From an uncultured Clostridia bacterium (GTDB lineage Bacteria; Bacillota; Clostridia; Peptostreptococcales; Anaerovoracaceae), in assembly GCA_946402595.1 (NCBI GenBank), contig CAMIWY010000120.1:1-5247 (forward strand): a stretch of 5,247 nucleotides of DNA. The letters are read 5' to 3'. Every line of letters begins with the position of its first letter. Position 1 is the first letter of the stretch. The notes beneath the pieces are model-generated. The model did no database searches, was not told the origin of the DNA, and saw only the letters and a list, made by a program, of their open reading frames with translations. Shown here one piece after another: positions 1 to 5,247 of the stretch. Made by a program: the position numbers and the translations under genes.

Positions 1-107
1 GCGATGTGGAGAAGAACATGAAGGAAGCCGCAAAACAGCTTGACTTCGAGCGCGCGGCTGAGCTCCGTGATGTTCTCTTCGAACTCCGGGCGAGTATGAG
101 GGCTTGA
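1..107 (+). CDS. uvrB: UvrABC system protein B, C-terminal end (partial)
   Basis: Reading from base 3, the frame encodes 34 residues and then TGA at 105-107. The peptide begins DVEKNMKEAAKQLDFERAAE and continues with LRDVLFELR. This is the UVR domain, the antiparallel helical hairpin at the extreme C-terminus of UvrB that contacts UvrC and UvrA during nucleotide excision repair. UvrC carries a similar domain, but in mid-protein. Here the protein stops a few residues after the domain and uvrA follows on the same strand, which fits UvrB. The helicase-like body lies upstream of the window, so nothing can be said about its motifs. The stop codon sits inside a 16-base sequence that is repeated 120 bases downstream. 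Confidence 0.9.
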   Translation, partial: DVEKNMKEAAKQLDFERAAELRDVLFELRASMRA

Positions 108-232
108 CACTGCGATTGGCAAGCGTCAGCGCAGACAGAGCAGATGTAAGCCCTATGGCAGAGCTGCCCAAGAGAGCGAGCCGAAAGGCGAAGCACGATT
201 GGCTGCAGCTTACGGCTGAGGGCCTGACACTG
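97..232. repeat. Imperfect 16-bp direct repeat across the uvrB stop and in the spacer
   Basis: Bases 97-112 (TGAGGGCTTGACACTG) and 217-232 (TGAGGGCCTGACACTG) differ at one position and start exactly 120 bases apart. The first copy includes the uvrB stop codon. A shorter exact repeat, CGATTGGC, occurs inside at 113-120 and 196-203. The pattern could be a duplicated uvrB end, the direct repeats left by a small inserted element, or two copies of an RNA-pairing segment. The sequence alone does not decide between these. Confidence 0.6.
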
Positions 233-255
233 AGGACCGGAACCACATTTCCGGT
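99..255 (+). other. Structured uvrB-uvrA spacer, candidate RNA element
   Basis: This spacer holds no credible gene but can form several stems as plus-strand RNA. Bases 105-108 pair with 125-128 (TGAC/GTCA). A long stem joins 141-151 to 208-218, with one A-G mismatch and one G-U pair. Inside it are GGCA/TGCC (157-160 with 165-168) and a GC-AGCC/GGCTGC stem (176-182 with 201-206) with one bulged base. A separate 7-bp hairpin joins 236-242 to 249-255 (ACCGGAA/TTCCGGT) around a 6-base loop. An alternative pairing of 99-105 (AGGGCTT) with 148-154 (AAGCCCT) would break the long stem. No T-run follows any of the hairpins, so none is a standard terminator. I compared it from memory with the common riboswitch and T-box consensus motifs and saw no match. 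It may be an mRNA processing or stability element, a small RNA, or a repeat remnant. Confidence 0.35.
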
Positions 256-270
256 TATACGGACAACTGA

Positions 271-300
271 TAAACAAGGTTACAACAATCGTAATATAGT
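271..300 (+). promoter_or_regulatory. Possible promoter just upstream of uvrA
   Basis: TAAACA at 271-276 (4 of 6 matches to the -35 consensus) and TATAGT at 295-300 (5 of 6 to the -10) are 18 bp apart in the AT-rich stretch after the GC-rich spacer. Transcription would begin within a few bases of the uvrA ATG, giving a very short or absent leader. Both hexamers are common in AT-rich DNA, so this is weak. uvrA could instead be read entirely from the uvrB transcript. Confidence 0.22.
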
Positions 301-309
301 TATATAAAC

Positions 310-3228
310 ATGGAAAAAAACATAGTAATCAAAGGTGCCAGAGAGCACAATCTCAAGGGAATAGATGTCACGATCCCGCGTGACAAGATGGTCGTACTGA
401 CCGGACTGTCGGGCTCGGGCAAGTCTTCACTTGCATTTGACACTATTTATGCAGAGGGACAGAAGAAGTATGTCGAGTCGCTCTCTTCATATGCCCGCCA
501 GTTCCTTGGACTTATGAAGAAGCCGGATGTACAGCTTATCGAGGGACTTTCACCTGCAATTAGCATCGATCAGAAGACGACGAGCCGCAACCCGAGGTCG
601 ACTGTCGGAACGGTCACTGAGATATACGACTATCTGAGACTCCTCTATGCGAGGATCGGCGTTCCGCACTGCCCTGTATGCGGCAGGGAGATAGCCAGCC
701 AGTCCATCGACAGTATTATCGAGAACATTCAGAGCCACGGAGTCGGAACGAGGATCATAGTGCTTGCGCCGGTCATAAGAGGCCGCAAGGGTGAGCACAA
801 AGCCATATTCGACAGGATCCGACGTGACGGATATACAAGAGTCAGAGTCGACGGAGAGATCAGGAGGATCGACGAAGACGAGATCACGCTTGCCAAGAAC
901 AACAAGCATACCATCGAGATCGTAGTCGACAGGATCGTTATAAGAGAAGACAACCGCAGCCGTATTGCCGAGGCACTCGAGATAGCCATCAAGGAAGGCG
1001 AAGGCATCTGCAACGTCATGTATCTCCCCGATAAGAAGCAGGTACAGAGTACAGAACTTCAGCAGCAGGGAGCACCGGACGGCGCCGCTCCTGACGGCAA
1101 TCTCTTTGCTGAGCAGAAGGAGACTCTTGTGACATACTCGACTAAGTTCTCCTGCCCTGAGCACGGAGTCGGCCTTGAAGAGATGGAACCGAGAATGTTC
1201 TCTTTCAATGCGCCTTACGGTGCATGTGACTGCTGCAGCGGACTCGGATTCACACTAAGGATCACTGATGAGGCAGTAGTAACAGACGAGAACAAGAGCA
1301 TCCTCAACGGAGCGATGGGAAATGTTTTTGCATCTCTTGATGCAATGGGATTTTACCGCCAGATGCTCAACCGTCTCGCGGTAGATCACGGAACTGACCT
1401 GTCCGTTCCGTACAAGGCTCTCCCGCCTAAATTCAAGGATGAGCTCCTGCACGGTACCGGAACGCGCAGACTAAAGTATACCTACGAGAGCAGATCGGGC
1501 AGAGTATCCCACATGAACCATACCTTCGAGGGCGTCATCCCGAGCCTCGAGCGCAGGTGGGGCGAGACCAACTCGGAATTCATCAAGAACAAGATCTCCG
1601 ACATGATGACAGAGGAGGAATGCCCTGTATGCCACGGACGCAAGCTCAAGGATACGGTGCTTGCGGTCACTGTCGGGGGAAAGAACATAATTGATCTGAC
1701 CGATCTTTCGGTAGTCCAGGCGCTGAGATTCTTCGAGGATCTCGAAGGACAGCTCAGCGAAAGAGATAAGAAGATCAGCAGCATGGTCACCAAGGAGATC
1801 AGGGCCAGACTGAGCTTCCTCAATAATGTAGGACTCGGATATCTGACTCTCAGCAGATCGGCCGGGACCCTCTCCGGAGGAGAATCACAGAGAATAAGGC
1901 TGGCGACACAGATAGGATCGGGCCTCGTCGGAGTGCTGTACATCCTTGACGAGCCGTCGATCGGACTTCACCAGAGTGATAATGACAAGCTGCTCGCGTC
2001 GCTGCGTGACCTGACGGACATGGGCAATACCCTGATCATCGTTGAGCATGATGAGGATACTATGTATGCAGCGGATTACATCGTAGACATAGGGCCGGGT
2101 GCCGGAGTCAACGGAGGTGAGCTCGTTGCACAGGGAACCGTTGAGGATATCAAGAACTGTCCTGAGTCCATAACCGGGCAGTTCCTCTCGGGCAAGAGGC
2201 ACATCGAAGTGCCGGCTGTAAGAAGGCCGGGAAACGGACTGTATCTGGATATAATCGGGGCACAGGAGAACAACCTCAAGAACATAGATGTCAGGATCCC
2301 TGCCGGCAAGCTCGTGCTTGTTACGGGTGTCAGCGGATCGGGCAAGTCCAGCCTCGTAAATGAGATCCTGTACAAGGGCGTGTCCAGAGTCACGAACAAA
2401 ACTCAGGAGCGCCCGGGCAAATTCCGTGAGATCAGGGGCATCGAGAATTTTGACAAGGTCATCAACATCGACCAGTCGCCTATAGGAAAGACGCCGAGAT
2501 CCAACCCGGCAACCTATACCGGCATGTTCACGCACATCAGAAACCTCTTCGCTGAGATGCCTGAGGCCAAGGTCCGTGGCTACAATCCGGGCAGGTTCAG
2601 CTTCAATGTAAAGGGCGGACGCTGCGAACACTGTAACGGCGACGGTATCATCAAGGTAGAGATGAACTTCCTGCCTGACGTATTCGTGCCGTGCGAGGTC
2701 TGCGGAGGAGCAAGATACAACCACGAGACTCTGGAGGTCAAATACAAGGGGAAGAATATTTCCGAGGTCCTGAACATGACGGTCGCGGAAGCGATACCGT
2801 TCTTCGAGAACCAGCAGAGCATACTCCGCTACCTGAAGACACTCGACGATGTAGGCCTCGGCTACATAAGCCTCGGACAGCCGTCCACACAGCTGTCGGG
2901 CGGTGAGGCTCAGAGGATCAAGCTTGCGACTGAGCTCTCCAAGAGGAGCACGGGACGCACTCTCTACATCCTCGACGAACCGACAACAGGACTTCATTTT
3001 GCCGATGTGGAGAAGCTGCTGTACGTGCTGAACAGACTTGTCGACGAAGGCAACACGGTGGTAGTCATCGAGCACAACCTTGACGTCGTCAAGCAGGCCG
3101 ACCACATCATCGACCTCGGACCGCAGGGCGGTGACGGCGGCGGGTACATAGTCACCGAAGGAACACCTGAAGAAGTCGCACAGGTGAAAGAATCATATAC
3201 AGGGCAGTATCTTAAGAAGATGCTGTAA
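310..3228 (+). CDS. uvrA: UvrABC system protein A (excinuclease ATPase subunit)
   Basis: This is the DNA-damage sensor of nucleotide excision repair: a dimeric, cytoplasmic ATPase that loads UvrB at lesions. The 972 residues hold two ABC ATPase modules. Module I has Walker A GLSGSGKSS (32-40), signature LSGGE (521-525), Walker B LYILDEP (543-549) and H-loop His580. Module II has Walker A GVSGSGKSS (673-681), signature LSGGE (862-866), Walker B LYILDEP (885-891) and His922. Zinc-ligand pairs are C121/C124, C282/H285 with C306/C309, C438/C441, and the DNA-binding finger C772/C775 with C795/C798. The start fits the family N-terminus (E. coli begins MDKIEVRGARTHNL). There is no Shine-Dalgarno sequence at normal distance; the nearest AAGG, at 276-279, is 30 bases upstream. 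E. coli UvrA has 940 residues; part of the extra length is a Gln/Ala/Gly-rich insert at about 243-270. All catalytic motifs are intact, so it should be functional. Confidence 0.98.
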   Translation: MEKNIVIKGAREHNLKGIDVTIPRDKMVVLTGLSGSGKSSLAFDTIYAEGQKKYVESLSSYARQFLGLMKKPDVQLIEGLSPAISIDQKTTSRNPRSTVGTVTEIYDYLRLLYARIGVPHCPVCGREIASQSIDSIIENIQSHGVGTRIIVLAPVIRGRKGEHKAIFDRIRRDGYTRVRVDGEIRRIDEDEITLAKNNKHTIEIVVDRIVIREDNRSRIAEALEIAIKEGEGICNVMYLPDKKQVQSTELQQQGAPDGAAPDGNLFAEQKETLVTYSTKFSCPEHGVGLEEMEPRMFSFNAPYGACDCCSGLGFTLRITDEAVVTDENKSILNGAMGNVFASLDAMGFYRQMLNRLAVDHGTDLSVPYKALPPKFKDELLHGTGTRRLKYTYESRSGRVSHMNHTFEGVIPSLERRWGETNSEFIKNKISDMMTEEECPVCHGRKLKDTVLAVTVGGKNIIDLTDLSVVQALRFFEDLEGQLSERDKKISSMVTKEIRARLSFLNNVGLGYLTLSRSAGTLSGGESQRIRLATQIGSGLVGVLYILDEPSIGLHQSDNDKLLASLRDLTDMGNTLIIVEHDEDTMYAADYIVDIGPGAGVNGGELVAQGTVEDIKNCPESITGQFLSGKRHIEVPAVRRPGNGLYLDIIGAQENNLKNIDVRIPAGKLVLVTGVSGSGKSSLVNEILYKGVSRVTNKTQERPGKFREIRGIENFDKVINIDQSPIGKTPRSNPATYTGMFTHIRNLFAEMPEAKVRGYNPGRFSFNVKGGRCEHCNGDGIIKVEMNFLPDVFVPCEVCGGARYNHETLEVKYKGKNISEVLNMTVAEAIPFFENQQSILRYLKTLDDVGLGYISLGQPSTQLSGGEAQRIKLATELSKRSTGRTLYILDEPTTGLHFADVEKLLYVLNRLVDEGNTVVVIEHNLDVVKQADHIIDLGPQGGDGGGYIVTEGTPEEVAQVKESYTGQYLKKML

Positions 3229-3240
3229 CACAGAAGAAAG

Positions 3241-3273
3241 GCAGGCGGGAAAGGATCCCGCCTGCTATTAAAT
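3241..3273 (+). terminator. Hairpin after uvrA, probable terminator
   Basis: A perfect 10-bp stem (3241-3250 GCAGGCGGGA with 3256-3265 TCCCGCCTGC) encloses the 5-base loop AAGGA, 12 bases after the uvrA stop. The plus-strand tail, TATTAAATT, is only moderately T-rich. On the minus strand the stem is followed by CTTTCTTCTG, so it may also back up termination of transcripts from the smpB side. It is the only stem-loop after uvrA that could serve as its terminator. Confidence 0.65.
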
Positions 3274-3283
3274 TGCGGACATG

Positions 3284-3307
3284 AAAAAACCGGTATTTCT
3301 ACCGGTT
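3284..3307 (-). terminator. Intrinsic terminator of smpB, overlapping its stop codon
   Basis: Read on the minus strand, AACCGGTA (3307-3300) pairs perfectly with TACCGGTT (3295-3288) around a GAAA tetraloop. A run of six T (3289-3284) begins within the last two stem bases. This is a textbook intrinsic terminator. Its 5' arm is made from the last two sense codons of smpB (AAC CGG) and the first two bases of the TAG stop, and the G of the stop opens the loop. Confidence 0.88.
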
Positions 3308-3778
3308 CCTTGACGCCTTGATCGCCTTATCCATCTTGCGGTCTGCATCGCGTTTTGCTTCTGCTTCCCGCTTGTCGTAATTCTTCTTACCTCTGCACAG
3401 ACCGAGCTCCACTTTGCACCTGCCGTTCTCGTCGAGATAGACAGACAGCGGTATAAGGGTCAGGCCCTGCTGGGTTTTGACCGTGCCGTAGAGCTTGCTG
3501 ATCTCTTTCTTGTGCATCAGAAGAGTACGCACTCTCAGCGGGTCGACATTGTATCTGTTTCCCTGCTCATAAGGCGCTATATGCATGCCCGTCACGATGA
3601 GTTCGCCCTTGCTCGTTATCTTGGCGTAGCTCTCCTTGATGCTCACGCCGCCCTTGCGGACGGATTTGATCTCAGTCCCAGTGAGCACGATGCCGGCCTC
3701 ATAACGCTCCTCGACGAAATAGTCGTGAAAGGCCTTCTTGTTATTCGCTATTACCTTTATTCCTTTTCCTTTACTCAT
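3299..3778 (-). CDS. smpB: SsrA-binding protein SmpB
   Basis: SmpB is the protein partner of tmRNA (SsrA) in trans-translation, which frees ribosomes stalled on mRNAs lacking a stop codon and tags the unfinished peptide for proteolysis. The 159 residues match the family's usual length of about 150-160. Recognisable features are the N-terminal NNKKAFHDYFVEE (12-24), the core EAGIVLTGTEIKSVRKG (27-43), HIAPYEQGN (66-74), the GKKNYDKRE segment (130-138) and a basic tail, DKAIKASRNR, which in the family forms a helix in the empty mRNA channel. The ATG at 3778-3776 matches the family N-terminus. Its Shine-Dalgarno is poor: AAGGG (3797-3793) lies 14 bases away. Upstream lies a structured 177-base leader with two tiny reading frames, so its translation may be coupled or regulated. 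tmRNA itself was not seen in the window. Confidence 0.97.
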   Translation of the reverse strand: MSKGKGIKVIANNKKAFHDYFVEERYEAGIVLTGTEIKSVRKGGVSIKESYAKITSKGELIVTGMHIAPYEQGNRYNVDPLRVRTLLMHKKEISKLYGTVKTQQGLTLIPLSVYLDENGRCKVELGLCRGKKNYDKREAEAKRDADRKMDKAIKASRNR

Positions 3779-3800
3779 TTATTTACAGTTTACCCTTCAT

Positions 3801-3836
3801 TTAGATTTTAATATATTCTGAACGGTGATCTGTCAT
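3801..3836 (-). CDS. Possible 11-codon leader ORF upstream of smpB
   Basis: An ATG at 3836-3834 is preceded at 7 bases by GGAGG (3848-3844), a better ribosome-binding site than that of smpB itself. It encodes MTDHRSEYIKI and ends at TAA (3803-3801). A second ATG follows at once (3800-3798), opening the five-codon frame MKGKL with its stop at 3785-3783, five bases... before the smpB ATG region begins. Neither frame is in phase with smpB. They could act by reinitiation or attenuation, or be chance; the peptide resembles nothing I know. The same bases overlap a possible promoter, and the two readings compete. Confidence 0.27.
   Translation of the reverse strand: MTDHRSEYIKI
3808..3836 (-). promoter_or_regulatory. 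Possible smpB promoter
   Basis: On the minus strand, ATGACA (3836-3831) matches the -35 consensus at 5 of 6 positions. It is followed after 17 bases by TATTAA (3813-3808), which matches the -10 at 4 of 6. An overlapping TATATT (3815-3810) matches at 5 of 6 but with a 15-base spacer. Transcription would start near 3800 and give a leader of about 20 bases. If this is the real start, the structured region upstream is not part of the smpB mRNA made here. Confidence 0.3.
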
Positions 3837-3944
3837 AAGGGATCCTCCCACAAGGTGGGTCCCTCCTTGTGACTGGTTCGCAGAAGAGCGGGCAACCCGT
3901 AAGGATACAAAAATGTTGCGAAAAGCTCTTCGGGAATTATCACC
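3824..3944 (-). promoter_or_regulatory. Structured lepB-smpB intercistronic region, candidate cis-regulatory RNA
   Basis: Minus-strand RNA from here can close as GGUGAU (3944-3939) with AUCACC (3829-3824), which encloses two arms. Arm A pairs GAAGAGC (3931-3925) with GCUCUUC (3889-3883), and inside it GCAAC (3919-3915) with GUUGC (3896-3892). Arm B pairs CACAAGG (3871-3865) with CCUUGUG (3855-3849). A competing fold pairs GGGA/UCCC (3863-3860 with 3842-3839) and CCCA/UGGG (3859-3856 with 3850-3847), and it cannot coexist with arm B. The region carries AAGGAGG (3868-3862) and GGAGG (3848-3844), so the choice of fold would change how exposed these are. It begins 11 bases after the lepB stop. 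No match to tmRNA, SRP RNA, T-box or the common riboswitch consensus motifs was recognised. No T-run follows, so it is not a simple terminator. Confidence 0.4.
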
Positions 3945-3955
3945 TGAAGAATATA

Positions 3956-4573
3956 TTAAAATCTCTGTATCTTATTGAACGGGAACAGCCTCAGGACTAC
4001 TTTGCCCTGGATCTGATCAAAGGCCACTGTTCCGACCTCGGACCGCCTCGAATCTATGCTGCCTGCCCGGTTGTCACCCATCACGAAGTACTGTCCGTCA
4101 GGGACCGTGTAGATCTCACCCTCAAGAGGAATCTCGAAAGCCGGCGTGTAACCATCCTTGAGATAGTCCTCATGATACGCCTCACCGTTGATGTACAGCT
4201 GATCGCTTATGATGGATATCTCGTCTCCCGGAAGGCCGATGACCCTCTTGATCAGAAGCTTGTCCTTGCCGGTGTTTTCATCCGGCATGCTGCTCTGGAA
4301 TATGATTATATCCCCGCGCTCCGGAGTATGGCTGCGGTAGGCCTGCCTGTACATGATCATATAGTCATTCTCGTGAAGCGTGTCCTCCATCGATGACTGC
4401 TTGACTATAGTCGGTCTTATAAAGAACAGAACGATAGCAGCAAGAATGACCGCTATGACAACATCGATAAGCAGACTCTTAAGGAAGCTGCCTGCTGTCT
4501 CGCCGGCAGAACGTACTCCGTCTGCGGCTTCAGTTCCGGTTGTGTTCAGATTCTCTTCGCTGTAATTATCCAA
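3956..4573 (-). CDS. lepB: Signal peptidase I, TTG start
   Basis: LepB is the membrane serine protease (Ser/Lys dyad, family S26) that removes signal peptides from exported proteins on the outer face of the membrane. With the TTG start at 4573-4571 it has 205 residues: an acidic cytoplasmic N-terminus, one membrane segment at about 31-52, then the catalytic domain. Visible boxes are QSSMEDTL with nucleophile Ser61, RGDIIIF, KRVIGLPGD with catalytic Lys109, and MGDNRAGSIDSR (165-176). The usual Gly two residues before the Ser is Gln59, and the usual Pro before Thr-Leu is Asp64. I chose TTG because GGGAG (4584-4580) lies six bases upstream and because the next in-frame ATG upstream (4636) would give a 63-base overlap with the preceding gene. 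The stop TAA is at 3958-3956; no clear terminator follows, so read-through toward smpB is possible. Confidence 0.93.
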   Translation of the reverse strand: MDNYSEENLNTTGTEAADGVRSAGETAGSFLKSLLIDVVIAVILAAIVLFFIRPTIVKQSSMEDTLHENDYMIMYRQAYRSHTPERGDIIIFQSSMPDENTGKDKLLIKRVIGLPGDEISIISDQLYINGEAYHEDYLKDGYTPAFEIPLEGEIYTVPDGQYFVMGDNRAGSIDSRRSEVGTVAFDQIQGKVVLRLFPFNKIQRF

Positions 4574-5247
4574 TGTGTTCTCCCATAATTCTTTCAAATG
4601 CAGGCGGAACAGGTGCTGTAAAGCTCTGCCCTGCAAGGTATTCTATCTCTTCCGGCAGGCCGTTCTCCGCAAAGCTGATCCTCTGAGCGTGGAGCAGCTG
4701 CGTCGTGATGCGGTATCTGCGGGCAAAATATTCATTTATATTATCGACTTCCTGCCGTGTTGCCGGAACGGTTCCGGCTTCGCGTACGGTGACTTCGTTC
4801 ACGGCATGGGCGTACTTGACATCTCCTGCAAGAGGATGCCCCATAGCAGCAAGATGCGCTCTGATCTGATGAGACCTGCCGGTCACCAGCCGGATATCCG
4901 TGAGGGTGACCTCGGATGCACCGCTGATCCTGAAGTGCATTCGCGGCATCACCTGTGTGATGACCCCGCGCATCTTTGCCGGAGCTCCGGCTGCACTTGC
5001 ATGATCAGCTTCGTGCGCTGAAAATGCAGGGCTGTCGCTGTCAGCTGTTATGCTGACCCTGTTGGCCTTTTCGTCCTTGGTGAGGCTGCCGGTCAGCGTG
5101 AGATCTCTGTCTATGACCCCACAGGCGATGGTCAGGTAATACTTGTCTGTCAGGTCTTCTCTGATGGCCTCGTTCAGAGCCTTGAGGGCTGCCGAAGTCT
5201 TGCCGAACAGGACAAGCCCTGTCGTATTCCTGTCGAGCCTGTTGGCC
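4566..5247 (-). CDS. RluA-family 23S rRNA/tRNA pseudouridine synthase (5' end outside window)
   Basis: The frame is open from the window edge (first full codon ending the gene's visible part at 5246) to TAA at 4568-4566, giving 226 visible residues. It begins ANRLDRNTTGLVLFGK, the RluA-family active-site loop (usually HRLDxxTSGL). Asp5 of this fragment is the expected catalytic aspartate that attacks the target uridine; the usual His is Asn here. The second family motif, TGRSHQIRAHLAAMGHPLAGD (122-142), is also present. Between them, residues about 67-91 form an Ala/Asp/Ser-rich stretch that looks like a lineage-specific insertion. The N-terminal part, including any S4 RNA-binding domain, is outside the window, so RluA, RluC and RluD types cannot be separated and the RNA target is unknown. 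The gene overlaps lepB by 8 bases and is probably cotranscribed with it. Confidence 0.9.
   Translation of the reverse strand, partial: ANRLDRNTTGLVLFGKTSAALKALNEAIREDLTDKYYLTIACGVIDRDLTLTGSLTKDEKANRVSITADSDSPAFSAHEADHASAAGAPAKMRGVITQVMPRMHFRISGASEVTLTDIRLVTGRSHQIRAHLAAMGHPLAGDVKYAHAVNEVTVREAGTVPATRQEVDNINEYFARRYRITTQLLHAQRISFAENGLPEEIEYLAGQSFTAPVPPAFERIMGEHIG
4580..4584 (-). promoter_or_regulatory. Ribosome-binding site that sets the lepB TTG start
   Basis: On the minus strand, GGGAG lies six bases before TTG (4573-4571), inside the last codons of the pseudouridine synthase gene. The lepB start and the upstream stop interlock as TTGGATAA, sharing 8 bases from 4573 to 4566. This is typical of translational coupling. 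Confidence 0.7.

Noticed and set aside
236..262. The ACCGGAA/TTCCGGT hairpin as a terminator for uvrB.
   Set aside because: The stem is good, but the following bases (TATACGG) have no T-run, so intrinsic termination is unlikely.
104..307. A 67-codon TTG-initiated frame spanning the uvrB-uvrA spacer.
   Set aside because: It starts inside the uvrB stop region, has no ribosome-binding site of its own, runs through the hairpins and the AT-rich pre-uvrA region, and resembles no protein. Structured non-coding DNA fits better.
1885..3105. A 406-codon open frame on the minus strand inside uvrA, plus shorter antisense frames at 550-1164, 729-1019, 1482-1943, 2076-2399 and 2580-2822.
   Set aside because: They lie opposite a fully conserved uvrA with intact motifs, their translations show no family features, and none has a ribosome-binding context that I could support. 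Codon bias of the real gene explains them.
3915..3932. The minus-strand CGAAGAGCTTTTCG hairpin before a T-rich run as a lepB terminator.
   Set aside because: It has only about four to five base pairs, the T-run (ATTTTTG) is five bases away from the stem, and the same bases form a better long-range stem with 3883-3889.
3824..3944. tmRNA (ssrA), SRP RNA, tRNA or T-box leader as the identity of the lepB-smpB gap.
   Set aside because: ssrA often neighbours smpB, but no tRNA-like acceptor end with CCA, no degradation-tag frame, no SRP GGAAG-type loop and no T-box GGTGGNACCGCG motif could be found on either strand.
3512..4396. Plus-strand open frames at 3512-3811 and 3869-4396, opposite smpB and lepB.
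   Set aside because: They are antisense to clearly conserved genes and have no recognisable domains.
4380..5021. Plus-strand open frames at 4380-4565 and 4575-5021.
   Set aside because: They are antisense to the lepB N-terminus and to the pseudouridine synthase, with no supporting features.

Overview
The window reads as chromosomal housekeeping DNA from a low-to-mid-GC Gram-positive bacterium, most likely a member of the Clostridia. This rests on four things: the uvrB-uvrA gene order, a UvrA whose first zinc ligand pair is C-x2-H, a single-membrane-segment signal peptidase of the Gram-positive type, and roughly half G+C with frequent AGG/AGA arginine codons. The placement is inference; no ribosomal RNA or other taxonomic marker is present.

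Left half, plus strand. Bases 1-107 are the last codons of uvrB (the C-terminal UVR helical hairpin). A roughly 200-base spacer follows. It holds a 16-base direct repeat, several good stem-loops and no credible gene. A complete uvrA then occupies 310-3228. UvrA2UvrB damage recognition is the first step of nucleotide excision repair, so this is a repair cluster, although the long spacer and the AT-rich stretch just before uvrA suggest that uvrA may also have its own promoter.

Middle, 3229-3310. uvrA and smpB converge. A 10-bp hairpin without a strong T-run lies just after uvrA. A textbook intrinsic terminator for smpB, read on the minus strand, is built partly from the last codons and the stop codon of smpB.

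Right half, minus strand. In transcription order the genes are an RluA-family pseudouridine synthase (5' end outside the window), lepB (signal peptidase I) and smpB (tmRNA-binding protein). lepB very probably starts at a TTG codon that overlaps the synthase stop, so those two genes look translationally coupled. The 177 bases between lepB and smpB are unusually structured: a possible three-way junction, two mutually exclusive hairpins around strong Shine-Dalgarno-like sequences, and two tiny open frames before smpB. I could not match this to a known RNA family. Together with the uvrB-uvrA spacer, it is the most interesting material here. All coding regions are otherwise ordinary, and no mobile element, CRISPR array, tRNA or rRNA was found.
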